From Edaphochlamys debaryana (taxonomy: Eukaryota > Chlorophyta > Chlorophyceae > Chlamydomonadales), in contig JAEHOE010000062.1 of assembly GCA_016858145.1 (NCBI GenBank), positions 372,001 through 436,000 on the forward strand: a stretch of DNA of 64,000 bases. Reading direction: 5' to 3'. Positions 23,901 through 32,145 of this stretch are shown piece by piece. Below the pieces are notes generated by a model. It was not told where the DNA came from, ran no database searches, and saw nothing but the letters and a program-made list of their open reading frames with translations. The position numbers were made by a program, and so were the translations under genes. How positions within the stretch are numbered: position 1 is the stretch's first letter; each line of letters begins with the position of its first letter.

Positions 23901-26900
23901 CTTGGATCCAATCCTTGTATTCGGGGTAGTACTTTTGTCCTGCCAACGTCCAGGCGCTTCCCACCCAGCAGTCGGCGGCCTTTCGTTGGGCATCTGCTAG
24001 CGCCAGGGAATAATAAGCCTGAAGAAGTTGTTCTCGAGCTGTGTTCTCGTTTTGCCGGGCTCGGCTCTCACGTTGAGCAGCTTTGCACAAGCAATTTGTT
24101 ATATTCTCCCCGTCCATACCGGAAGACCAAGGGTTACCGTGGTTGATGGTCTTGTTTAAGTGCCTACGCAGCCAATCTTGTTCGTCGTCTGTGAGGGGCC
24201 AAATGTCGTAGGGCGCTGTTGGGTCGTCAGCTGCGGGGTCGAACTGTAGTTCTGTGGGTGGCGCGGCTTGCGTCTGTGCCTCGCAAGGGGTAGGCTCAAC
24301 CGGCTCAACCCCCATCATGGCCACATCTGCGTTAACCCTGGCAAAGGCGCTCAGGTCCCAAATCTCACCTTCTTCAGGGTCCTCCATAGACCCATACATG
24401 AGAGTGGTGAGGTCTAGCACTTGAGGGGGCTGAAGCAACCATTGTGGCCAACAGGCCTCAGCATCACACGGGTTCCAAGGGCAACTGGGTCCCAAGCCGC
24501 AGCCTGAGGCCCGCACTGCCTTGACCCATTCTTGGAAGGTGGGGAAGTGGGTCTGGGCGGCTTGCACCCAGGCTTTCCTCACAGCATCTCTGGCAGAGGC
24601 TCTAAGGTTTTTGGCCTCCGTTATCTCAAGCCAGGCCTCATGCAGCTTGGAGCGGGCGGAGTTCAGGTAGTGGCGGGCCGAGCTGTCACGCTTGGCAGCT
24701 GCGCCCAGCTGTTGCATCAGAACGCACTCTTGGTCTGGCGTCCAACGCAACTGAGGTCCCAACAACTCGAAGAGGTTGGACCGCAGCCAGTGGCGAGGGC
24801 TCGCAGGCATAGCACATCGCCTGCTGCGGTCGGGTATCGTCGCGGCTTCGGGTACCGTTGGTAACGACATTTGGGGAACTTGCCGATCCGTCATCATCAT
24901 TATGCCAGGGCTGTTGTGGTTTTCGCCTAGCCGGTCTATCACATAGTGCAACTGCTCCAGCTGCGCAGGGTTGAGCGGCGGCGGTCGCTGACACATCCGT
25001 CGGTTGTCGCAACTCCAAGGTAGACCGGGCCCGAAGCCGCAACCCGCTCGTCGCAGCGCACTGTGCCATTCTTCGTATGGCATTAAGCGATGGCCATATT
25101 CGCGCCAGGCGCGGTGCACGGCTTGAGTCCTTTGGTGTTTAAGTTGACCCACTCGGCTGGATGCTTCCAGCATAGATTGAGCGGCGGGAGTTAACATGTT
25201 GCGCACCATGCGAGCGGTGGAGTCATGTACCAAGGCGTCCATGAGGGTGCGAGTGAGTCCCTGCCGTTCTTGGGGGTTCAGGATGCGTCCTGGATCCAAG
25301 CGCGCTAGGGCATAACCATCAAACCACCGCGTCACTTCAGGAGGAGACTCGGCACTCCCGGCCAATTGAAGCAGGTCGTACACGGCCGGCGCATTAGCTG
25401 TCATTTGTCGTTGCAGGCGCTGTGGCCGCTGGCTGGCGGCTTCGGCACGCACAGGAGGGGGGTCCCATGTCGGAAGAGGGGTAACCTGGAGGGGCGGAAC
25501 GACTCCGGTTTCGGGAGTGGGGTTTGTGGCGGCCCCTCTGTCATCTTCCGGCGTAAGGGCGGCCGTCACATGGTTGTTGGGTGTAGACAAGGGTGACGTT
25601 ACAGGAATAGTGGGCAGGTCAGGTGAAAGGTGCACGGGCCAAGATTGGCCCCCTGGCCTGCTGTGGTCGACCGTCATCGTATCTGTAGCTGGGGAGGCTT
25701 CGGCCAGAGTTAGCTCTAGCTCGGGTTGGGGTCGAGGCTTGTCGTGGGTTAACGCGGAGCGTGCGGTGGTAAGGCAGCGCCAAGAGCGGAGCAAAGGGTG
25801 CTTCGGCGCCTTGCGTGCCCATGCTGGGGTTAACACCACCTCGTCTTCCTTGGTCATGCAGTTCTCGGAGAGGGTCCGGGCTGGCAGGCAAGGAGACAAG
25901 GGAGCCTGGCTGGGCGCAGGTTTAAGGGGTGCAGCCGGCAAGGAGAAAGGAGCACCCGGCCGTTGATCAGATGGCAAGGGGGCCCAAACTTCAGTGGTGG
26001 CATTGGGTCGCCTTGAAAACACACGCTTCCAGCCAAACTTGGGCGGCGGCGAGGTTACAACCGCGTCCACCATGTAGCTTTCAAGGGAGGAGTTCTCAGA
26101 GGCTAGCTCCCATGCCAGTACAGGGGCTACGGCAGTGCTCATGAAGTCGATTGGCAGGGTGGACCGTTGGCCTTGGTCGTTGGTATACTCGAGCACCTGC
26201 CTTTTGTAGGATATGTCCGCTTGTACGGCATCCAGCCAGTCGGATCCCAGTAACAGCTCGTATCCCAGGGAGTTGGACACGTAAGCACTGATAGGGAAAC
26301 GCATGTCCCCTGTGCTGGTGTAGAGCACTCGCACTCGCCCTCCGGCTGGAGTGCGGGAGCCATCCGCATTGCTAAATGCCATGTCCGTGGGCTCTACATC
26401 GTCCATGCGACGCAGCTTGCGTATGGCTGGCGTAGCCACCATGCTCACGCTAGCACCGCTATCAATAACAGCGGCTAGGGGCAACCATGAGCCGTCGGCG
26501 TCGAGTACCCTTATTTGGGCTCGGCACACCTTGTACTGTCGGCCTTCGGGATCCTGCCCCGAAACGGCCAAGGTAGAGGAGGTAAGCGCATTTGAGGGTA
26601 TTGCTGCGGCAGCGCTGCTCCACAGGGCCTCAAGCCAGTCCTCAGTGGGCTGGGGAGTGTCGCCCTGAACAAGGGATACCGTGGGGCCATTGGGTGCTTG
26701 CGAGGCCTTGCGCATGAGGGATTGCAGCTGGGCGCACACCCGGCTGTAAACATTAATAATACTTAGGTTGGCCAGGGTGCCCAAGGGTACGGCATGTCGT
26801 ACTATTTTGTTAACAATATCTGCGGCTAGTTGCCGCTCCGTCTCGAAGGGGTCGGAATTGGGAACGGGGTCCGTGCGACCAAGGGACTCACCAGGCTGGC

Positions 26901-28458
26901 GAGTCTTCCAGGGTCGGTCGTTTGGGCGGCCTGGGCTGGTGCCGGTGCGATTGGGGCTGAACCCAGGGCGGCCTTGACCTGTCTCTCGGCGTTGCCAGTC
27001 GCCCTGACGGTCGCGTGGCCCAGGAGAGGGTGAGCGAGGGCGGTTGTCACGCCAATCGCGGGCGTCACCGTACGCTCCCGGCCGGCCGGGCGCTGAAGAA
27101 GACCGGGGCGGCTGTGTGACCTTGGCACCGGTAGGACCCGCGGGCGCACTAGGGGTTCGGGTAAGGGGGTTGGCTTGGGTACCCGACCTAGCTAGAGGGC
27201 CCTCCTTACTTGCACCCGCGCCCGAAGGGGCCTTGTCTGATGGTGTGGTCGCGGCGCCTGAGGGGCGTGCCGGGGACTGACCACCCACCACTACTTGCTC
27301 GGGAGAGAAGGCCACCCGCTTCCGAGGCAAGTTGGTGTTATCAAATTCGCCGACCCTCTTGATATACACCTCTGGGTCTTGCGGGTGATACGTGTGGTAC
27401 ACTTCACGGGGCGTGCGTGCCGGGGAAGGTTGACAGGGTGACAGGGGCTCAGTCTGGATCAAGTAGACCGAGTTGCCAGACCTGCGGGGAGGAGGAGGAG
27501 GGTATTTACGGTAGGGTTGGTTACGAGGTGTGGCCTGGCGAGCCTGAGTGCGGGGATTATTCTGTTGGATATCGTAAACCGCTAGAGTTAGGTTCTGCAA
27601 CTGGCGTGTGACATTGGCCAGCTGCCTATTCTCGCTCTGCCTTTCTTGCGCCGCCTGGGAAGAGCGCTGAGGGCCATTCCCAAACCTACGGTCATTACCC
27701 CGACCGTTGTTCCTATCTCTGTCCCGATTTGGCCACCTAGCCCTAGCATCCCGTTGCTGCGGTGCAGGGGTATCGAAACGCGGCTGCCGCGAGGGGGCCG
27801 CATCATAGTGAGACCGTTCCCGACCCCTATCCCTGTCTTGGTCAGGCTCGAACCGTACTGCTCTTGGTGTGGAAGTGACAACCTGCGGGGCGGGGGTAGG
27901 GCGAGGGGAACGAGGCTCGCGCACATCGCTAGTCGCGGGGTCGGTATCGGTTCTAGGGTATTTGGCACTCTCGGCCGCGTAACTAGCGCTGTCGATTGCC
28001 TGGTCTAAGTCGCGCGGCCTAAAGAGGTACATTGTGTCTGATATCTCAGGGTGCAGGCCTCGAATGAAATTGTGCATGTGCGACAAGTCGCGCACGCCGT
28101 CTAGACCTAATTGCGTGAGGAGACCTCTAAAACGATCGGCATAATCGCGAACTGATTCGCGTTTTCCTTGCTTGCAGTTTGCAAGGCGGAAATACAAGAC
28201 TTCGTCGCGTACTGCATAACGCTCGGTTAGCGCGGCGCGAAAGTCTGCCCAATTGGTGAGGCGTTGGGGAACGCACTTTGCCCATGCTGAAGCATCGGGG
28301 CCTAGGCGGCAGCGAGCGGCTGTGAGCCTGTCTTGCTCGTTCCACCGAAACGCCTCGCCGTGGCACTCAACCTGGTCTAGCCAGTCGGCGGCAGACACTA
28401 CCTTGGGGTCGAATGCTGCCAAGGAGTTGAGGGCTGAGGGGGTGAGGCTTGCTGCCAT
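17908..28458 (-). CDS. Element 1 polyprotein, part 1: gag, two retropepsin-like domains, repeated module, RT
   Basis: A 3516-codon open frame from ATG at 28458 to TAA at 17910-17908. Residues about 20-140 are a Retrotrans_gag-type capsid (WLDQVECHGEAFRW ... ESVRDYADRFRGLL). A retropepsin with VIDSGASVSMV has its Asp near residue 666. Residues about 1100-2060 hold five copies of an unknown module with an AGCGFGPGLPW-like core. A second retropepsin-like domain near residue 2981 reads VVDSAARVSVV, so Gly of the DSG triad is replaced. The reverse transcriptase runs from about 3215 to the end, with LVADFRALNQLV, SLDIRLGFFAIPI and the catalytic WLDDALL near residue 3438. Between the domains the protein is long, Pro/Ser-rich and acidic. 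For a Gypsy element this N-terminal portion is unusually long. Confidence 0.85.
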   Translation of the reverse strand: MAASLTPSALNSLAAFDPKVVSAADWLDQVECHGEAFRWNEQDRLTAARCRLGPDASAWAKCVPQRLTNWADFRAALTERYAVRDEVLYFRLANCKQGKRESVRDYADRFRGLLTQLGLDGVRDLSHMHNFIRGLHPEISDTMYLFRPRDLDQAIDSASYAAESAKYPRTDTDPATSDVREPRSPRPTPAPQVVTSTPRAVRFEPDQDRDRGRERSHYDAAPSRQPRFDTPAPQQRDARARWPNRDRDRNNGRGNDRRFGNGPQRSSQAAQERQSENRQLANVTRQLQNLTLAVYDIQQNNPRTQARQATPRNQPYRKYPPPPPRRSGNSVYLIQTEPLSPCQPSPARTPREVYHTYHPQDPEVYIKRVGEFDNTNLPRKRVAFSPEQVVVGGQSPARPSGAATTPSDKAPSGAGASKEGPLARSGTQANPLTRTPSAPAGPTGAKVTQPPRSSSAPGRPGAYGDARDWRDNRPRSPSPGPRDRQGDWQRRETGQGRPGFSPNRTGTSPGRPNDRPWKTRQPGESLGRTDPVPNSDPFETERQLAADIVNKIVRHAVPLGTLANLSIINVYSRVCAQLQSLMRKASQAPNGPTVSLVQGDTPQPTEDWLEALWSSAAAAIPSNALTSSTLAVSGQDPEGRQYKVCRAQIRVLDADGSWLPLAAVIDSGASVSMVATPAIRKLRRMDDVEPTDMAFSNADGSRTPAGGRVRVLYTSTGDMRFPISAYVSNSLGYELLLGSDWLDAVQADISYKRQVLEYTNDQGQRSTLPIDFMSTAVAPVLAWELASENSSLESYMVDAVVTSPPPKFGWKRVFSRRPNATTEVWAPLPSDQRPGAPFSLPAAPLKPAPSQAPLSPCLPARTLSENCMTKEDEVVLTPAWARKAPKHPLLRSWRCLTTARSALTHDKPRPQPELELTLAEASPATDTMTVDHSRPGGQSWPVHLSPDLPTIPVTSPLSTPNNHVTAALTPEDDRGAATNPTPETGVVPPLQVTPLPTWDPPPVRAEAASQRPQRLQRQMTANAPAVYDLLQLAGSAESPPEVTRWFDGYALARLDPGRILNPQERQGLTRTLMDALVHDSTARMVRNMLTPAAQSMLEASSRVGQLKHQRTQAVHRAWREYGHRLMPYEEWHSALRRAGCGFGPGLPWSCDNRRMCQRPPPLNPAQLEQLHYVIDRLGENHNSPGIMMMTDRQVPQMSLPTVPEAATIPDRSRRCAMPASPRHWLRSNLFELLGPQLRWTPDQECVLMQQLGAAAKRDSSARHYLNSARSKLHEAWLEITEAKNLRASARDAVRKAWVQAAQTHFPTFQEWVKAVRASGCGLGPSCPWNPCDAEACWPQWLLQPPQVLDLTTLMYGSMEDPEEGEIWDLSAFARVNADVAMMGVEPVEPTPCEAQTQAAPPTELQFDPAADDPTAPYDIWPLTDDEQDWLRRHLNKTINHGNPWSSGMDGENITNCLCKAAQRESRARQNENTAREQLLQAYYSLALADAQRKAADCWVGSAWTLAGQKYYPEYKDWIQAVELSGCGRGPHCPWDPKDLGRCTPREPLGRDECQRLTKFFKDDKHRATVFQPETAPQSSLPGYVAPQRTRQHYGEHPPAPAGRSNGLFWGGLQPGATSPEAHFWFMDAVSTRLDPQQRLNYGEWSRIETTLNAACEFAHIAVRVRKIAELMLIDVYNQLSLVKEMREEGKRLMDQAWLMGGNKVCSSRTWWYHQLYELSCGNSVFSPPWARGDDTIPDGPNARLTPQQRRDLHVLIETMSHHNKRGHECPDTPVSHDTAPPDPAAGVAMMAASPVSEAAPEAATWDEGTRTESVRDSEAVLSAPLSPEAMEWVQELLESIRPAETSPTAPISRAQQRRQWSRPPPLQIPEAPAELEPIGMSSPAGSEMLLSYSSMLESPALPKTLDEDEVMSEATSAACPLDIYKPVMDQLLTWVQDNVLSRLDPGITWTDAQDDEIASWLILAANDSESAHWLSQPGSDGEPPSERHQERAARLRRRAERGVRQAWLATAGHLYPRYSQWKEAVLQAGCGLAPTRPWRPDYIPPNGYAEPLPLEAYMPEVNEGMFSPQVPWCEPSWDEGLEVMMLGEDRGEPALAAQEGTGAASRPATPWPSTSNVLRQAVGLGLMQTASVFAHLLPTGACPAEAHVTLGMPYDPLWWPPATFPVLPDTLDPAPPSQPGTGALESGLEASSIPPELLNASLYSPVPPASEKPGGTPVPDSLCAPDPGDLFMLGSASREPGRGSPEVSGPPLYDGQGGASWPCVVSADDVQNLHGLALLFAQASVDETMAGFALGIAPPLAEHPASRPCRETHAEYHLKRGEALWDIALRLRDILNLPLISELRGEAPFNTRTSPDSPDLEASDPEVQSSQPEMYAPVCQMMTTSNTFTLASSEPGNTPSREAPDHDWTTLRHNILTAAEAEALRELLSVPSRSPETRAQAEKRKADVEEQRLRAMSFRRLAEKTFTDLISKKRDELLKAAQFDATRPTSTLASLPLTPAPSELSPLPAPPPSPAVTDAEREWAEKYLQGKLEWEVLQRTASRAADCEAVYRLLMEGGPYDTSSEHNRRKISKIHAHRKAADTAMTIAKRALLMAMPNLPRVVMVPSAGTPGGGTMTSPPQAGPSGSTPVSFNVLPLTPPVSEFPQDASAGITLSLGPADMEATACEGEVAEALLRLSNVHVTSASIPDSADVSMLTPDGQGWTDPSWSESGPLTQPLSNSPIPSSENEEDGGCAAAPGRPHSELDPARYLRERLLFSSSSQDSRRELEERAPSNAAGRAPNLPVRGQPVPFAHAVPTVTSDDLGDRWREAGARGRTARVINPASPPSEAPTFPRPTPRPYGPELRPVEARQSPRPAPTPFVPSLAPNDTAQPEEPEKEEGRRKVRRAAQRQPGALAVGLPSARLDYSSRMSWPLTPATTPSPGDPTSRVMQMHRWLARQPPSLPPTPVPRADSEVWHDVPNVWVGFGSLPPGAVWPAVVDSAARVSVVTTGTLRRLRHRNPILPVTRPLNNASGHPIDVSGQTTLKVRLPGRSVDVTMYVARRLASDLILGLDWLHAVRASIDLHQNRLHYTDCQGRRVHVELWSDSNPAMSALADVCVMGTGGFGPFPPDELVEEPQPVAPKPPRERDRRRFPSCGATPIVVKPPLEPPPYSEIEFLTPAEHVERARTFSEQSIALRSHQHPDEEMAQLLAGCINPELEPAQWERIYALLYKHFDMFARNSLELGRTTWQTLTIDTGDAKPVFRPPHRLSYTDKATLNEAIQELLKADIIEPAESPWSSPVFCVRAPGKPPRLVADFRALNQLVKPMRFPVGVMREVLDQVLPPPSKKRVVGSLDIRLGFFAIPIEDTASRDRTAFHTTSGCWRFKRMPMGLSIAPACFVSLLAKALAPVLVNGVSRVPDGAEGHSTEAEVNERLIATGAPPYSSKTSRNVSTWLDDALLVEKDHDSHLGALERIIELFRLCGIRMSASKGKYGYTYLRWLGFSIDFSNGTVTLDPKHVATIAAFPAPRTRRHV

Positions 28459-28647
28459 ATTTAGCAGTGGCTAGTTGGTTAGTGCTGGGCTTGGAAGGGA
28501 AATAACCTGGGGAGAAGGGAGAGGGGAAAGCACGAGGGGTTGTGAGCGAAACCCTCGAGTACCCCTAGTGGTTCTGGCGCGCGTGAGCTGGCTCCGCTGC
28601 AGTCGGAGCTTCTCACAAGGGCAGGAAACACTGAGACTAGCTAACCA

Positions 28648-28660
28648 GGTCCCGCTACCA
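28648..28660 (-). other. Element 1 primer-binding-site-like sequence
   Basis: Sense TGGTAGCGGGACC begins on the first base after repeat A. It would pair with a tRNA 3' end GGTCCCGCTACCA. The tRNA was not identified. The 190 bp between it and the ATG at 28458 is a short leader with no ORF. Confidence 0.6.
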
Positions 28661-29704
28661 CAAGCGGAGCGTCACACCACACGCGTAACTACCAAAATTC
28701 CACACTACAAATTTTTTGCGCGCGCTGTCGCTTGCTGTGATCCTAAGCTACGGGTGATGTGAGACTCGCGCCCTTGGACCGTTAGCTGAGCCTCTAAAGT
28801 GCACAGGTGCTATGTAAGGGGACACAACACGCTGCTTGTCCTGCAGTGCTAAACACGAAGGCAGACGAAGAGGGGGGCTTCGCACTGGCCTTGGATGTGT
28901 GGGGTATGAGCGGAAGCGTTGGGATTACGCGCAGACCTGGGCAAAGGCCTGCAGGGGCACTCAAACAGGTAGTGAAGGGCTGACTGACCTGCGGGCCAAG
29001 GAAGGGGGCAAGCAAGGATACACGGAAAGACCTTGCTACCTTTAAACCTTAACGCAAGGGCCGGGCCTCGCTGGCGCTCGGCTCCTTGGGGCTGTGTTGG
29101 ATTGCTTCTAGGGGCCGGACCTATGTGGGTCGGGCTGTGTCTGGCTCTAGCCGAGTACCGAGTGTGGCTGAGCTGTGGGAAGCCGGTGAGTGGCTGCCTT
29201 AAAGGGGGCAGACACGGGATACTTGGACAGGGCCTGGCTGGCTGACTGTCTGTGTCTTGCTGGGCACAACTGCGTGCACGGGTAGCTAAGCAGGAACTGT
29301 GCTGGGCTACTAAGAGTAAGAGGTCACGGGCCGGATCGGAGGCTGAACTCACACGAACCGGGGAACCTAAAGGATGCGCTAATGCTGCCCTATGCGGAGG
29401 CCCGAGCCGGGGGTCTTAACCGCCGCTTCGGCTGGGAAGGCCGCTATAAGCCTGGGGGCAGGGGCGAGGCCGAACTCGCGCTGACCTGCAAGGGTTAAGG
29501 GGCGGGGCCGGGAAGGCAGCCGCTGGTGCCGAAGCCTTGGGCACCTTAAACTCGGACCCTGCTTGAGAGGGGTCCTTGGACAGGGGGGCTTGGACCCTGC
29601 TTGAAAGGGGTTCTTGAACAGGGGGGCTTGGACCCTGCTTGAAAGGGGTTCTTGTACAGGGGGGCTTGGACAGGGGAGCGACCACCTGCAAGCACGAGAG
29701 GGCG
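28661..29704 (-). repeat. Element 1 repeat A, proximal (5') copy, R/U5 side
   Basis: Matches 10342-11385 at a constant offset of 18319 with no gaps. Cut from the rest of the repeat (41374-42857) by element 2. Confidence 0.9.
29701..29704. repeat. Target-site duplication GGCG, left of element 2
   Basis: GGCG recurs at 41370-41373. The uninterrupted repeat A has a single copy (11382-11385, GAGGGCGTAACC), which gives the empty site inside this same window. Confidence 0.85.
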
Positions 29705-30249
29705 TGTCAGGCACTGGCATGTCACCGTGCCTGGAAGGTATCCGGGAGGGGTACCCGGAGGCCGTGTCGGGAAATGCATGGAGAAGTCGCGGGAAGTCGA
29801 AGGGTCGGCGGACGCAGGTAGGCGCCGCACGAACCCAATTGCACCACGGGGGATTTCGTTAGCAGACTTGCTCGCCGCAGCCGGTGGAGCGGCGTCGAGG
29901 CTTAGTGGCGTAATGTGGTAGGGTGAGCAATCATCGGTGGACAGAGTGTCGTACGATCGGGGATAGCGGGGTAATGGGCGCGGGGACAGCCGCCATCGGC
30001 GTCTGTTCCCAAGCTCTCTGGTACTGCTTGCCGGTGTTGCTTACGTAGTGGACAGACCAAGCCGTTATTGCTGAGCACGCAGCTAGGAGAGCTGCGTAGC
30101 TGCTGTAAGGAGTTGAGTGCGCTCCTGCCGAATTTGCCATCGACCGTCGATCCGCCAGTAAGCTGAGCGTGCGAGGGGGCGATAGGCCCAGATCTACGTG
30201 TCAGAGGACGTCAGCAAGGGCGTGCCTGCTGGACGTCGCCGTCTTCCCA
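29705..30249 (+). repeat. Element 2 repeat A1
   Basis: 545 bp, begins TGTCAGGCACTGG and ends CGTCTTCCCA; matches A2 at offset 11068 with no difference seen. Holds TGTAA at 30104-30108. No TATA box recognised. Confidence 0.9.
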
Positions 30250-30252
30250 GCT

Positions 30253-30264
30253 TGGGAACAGACC
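30253..30264 (+). other. Possible primer binding site of element 2
   Basis: TGGGAACAGACC starts three bases after A1 and could pair with a tRNA ending GGTCTGTTCCCA. Weaker than the site in element 1 because of the offset. Confidence 0.3.
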
Positions 30265-30408
30265 GCGCGCGATACCTGCGCGCGAAGGGTAGAAGCACGC
30301 TTCTGCGGCAAGCCGCCGGCAGAGCGCCAGAGCTATTGGATAGGCTAAGGCCTTTGCGACTACCGTATCTAGCGGCCAAGGCCGTGCATCCTGTTACGTG
30401 CCTTGTGA

Positions 30409-31077
30409 CATCCGCGACATCAAGCTCACACCAAGGCTGCGCTACCTGTGCAGTCAAGACTGCGTCTGACATATCCTCCCATTGCCCGTGCAGTGGCTAA
30501 GTCTCTTCCGGAGGACCGTCTCGCTCGGTCGCTTGACGACCTCATTGAGCAGGAGCAGCGCCGTCCGTCGCAGGCCGTCGTGAACGGCCGGACTATCGTG
30601 GGAAGGGCGCCTCGCGCCACGGCGCGTGCAAGCTACAGCGAGGAGGAGTCTAACGGCGCCCGCCAGCCGCGCGACAGCGCGCCCCCTCCGCCGCGCAACC
30701 GCTCCACGCGGGTCGAGCGACGCGACACCGCCGACCGTGAGCGCAGCCGCTCTCGTGAGCGCAGCTCGGCGGCCGCCGGCGGGGAGCAGTGGCGCGCTGA
30801 GCGCCGGGCCAGGCGCGCTGCCAGGGCCGCGGCTCGGCCCCCGGCTTACGAGCCGTCGCGTCCCTTCAACTGCCAGCGCGACCCGTCGGGCAGGGTGCTG
30901 GAGTACACGCTCACGGGCTGCCCCGTGCACGGCGCCAACGCCAGCCACACCACCGAGGAGTGCTACGAGATCTGCGTCGCGCGTAACATGTACCTGGCCT
31001 CCCGCGGCCTGCCCACCGAGCCCCTGCCCCGTCGCCCCAACCAGAGCATCGAGGAGTACCGGGCGCTGTACGACTGA
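30409..31077 (+). CDS. Element 2 upstream ORF: basic protein with CHHC zinc knuckle
   Basis: Open frame from 30409 (after a TGA) to TGA at 31075-31077, with no early ATG; the first start-like codon is GTG at 30448. The product is about 210 residues, very Arg-rich (RRDTADRERSRSRERSS, RRARRAARAAARP). It has a C-x2-H-x5-H-x4-C motif, CPVHGANASHTTEEC, that matches CTVHGANSSHPTERC in the polyprotein gag region. That suggests a duplicated nucleic-acid-binding gag piece. It is in the same frame as the polyprotein but separated by about 500 bp with stops, so splicing or non-AUG initiation would be needed. Confidence 0.5.
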   Translation, partial: HPRHQAHTKAALPVQSRLRLTYPPIARAVAKSLPEDRLARSLDDLIEQEQRRPSQAVVNGRTIVGRAPRATARASYSEEESNGARQPRDSAPPPPRNRSTRVERRDTADRERSRSRERSSAAAGGEQWRAERRARRAARAAARPPAYEPSRPFNCQRDPSGRVLEYTLTGCPVHGANASHTTEECYEICVARNMYLASRGLPTEPLPRRPNQSIEEYRALYD

Positions 31078-31203
31078 GGGGCCTAAGGGCTTGTGGCGCG
31101 GGTCAACTAGTCTAGCTGACCCATCTAGGGCAGGTGGCCTAAGGGCCGTGTTTCGTGTCAAGGCACGTGAGCCAGGCTTCGGGGGCTCGTGAGCAAGAGC
31201 TCA

Positions 31204-31564
31204 GCAAGGCAGGGGTTAGCGTACCGTCAAGGCGGTCGGCTACGGAGGGTAGCGAGTGCTGCCAAGGCAGCTGGGTGTGCGTGGCAGCCGTACCAGGCTG
31301 CTAAGGCAGGAGGAGTTTGGTGTGGGTAGAGACGCTGTTAAGGCGGCTGCTTCATCTGCATCTGGCGTGTTGTCGCTAAGGCGGCGTGTGAGAACATAGG
31401 AGCGTCGTGAGCTGCTGGAGGGCTTCTGAGCCGCTCTGCAGCCGTTGATAGCCTGTCAACCGGACCGTGGAGGTTCTGTGGTGGAACGTTGCCAAGGCAG
31501 CGGCGTGAGTCATCTGTGCGTGAGCTGTCAAGGCAACTGTTTGCAGTCGGAGCCGCTAAGGCGG
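31204..31564 (+). repeat. Nine dispersed copies of a YAAGGCRG-type motif in the element 2 leader
   Basis: GNYAAGGC(A/G)(G/A) occurs at about 31203, 31226, 31261, 31300, 31337, 31375, 31491, 31527 and 31555, spaced 23-116 bp, all on the + strand between the upstream ORF and the polyprotein. The remaining leader (30250-31584) shows no other clear feature. Confidence 0.6.
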
Positions 31565-32145
31565 CTGGTTCAAGTTGTTAAGTCCCACTGGATCCAATCG
31601 AGCCTCTCCCGTTCCTGACGCCTCTTCCGACGCCTCATCCTCAGCGCTCAACGTCGCAGCGTGGGTCAGGGGGGGTCGAGGGTCTGCAGCCAACGGGATC
31701 TAAGGAGGGGTCCATTCAGGGCAGTCAGCACAGGGCCGGACAGACCCGGTCGGGTGCTAGCTTTCGCCCGGCGCCGTCAGTCCAACAGCCGGGTGCAGCA
31801 GACAGAGAGGGGATCGGTGAGGAGGTTTCGTCCATAGACGGGCTGAACAAGCAGCTAGCCGGGCTTCACGAGCAACTGCTGCAGCGGGAGGCGCGCGGCG
31901 CAGCGGCAGCAGCAGAGGGAAGCGGAGAGGGGCAGGCCCTTGACCAAGGGCACGGCGAGGCCGAGGCAGAAGACAGTGGGGAGACGGAGCAGTTCGTGTT
32001 GCAGCCTGCACTAAACGCGCTTGCTGCCGGAGCTGCTGCCCTCGTCACCGTCCCCCAGGTGCCAGCGCCGCCACAACCAGGTCAAGGCCAGCGGCAGCAG
32101 GCACCGGTCAGGCCACGGCCTGCAGCAACCAGCGGGTGGGACGAG

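Noticed and set aside
13876..28458. Reassigned stop codons (TAA/TAG read as Gln) as explanation for the three stops
   Set aside because: Neighbouring host genes use TAA and TAG as real terminators, so a nuclear code change is not supported.
28648..28660. tRNA gene fragment
   Set aside because: Only the 3' acceptor complement is present, directly next to the repeat, as expected for a primer binding site.
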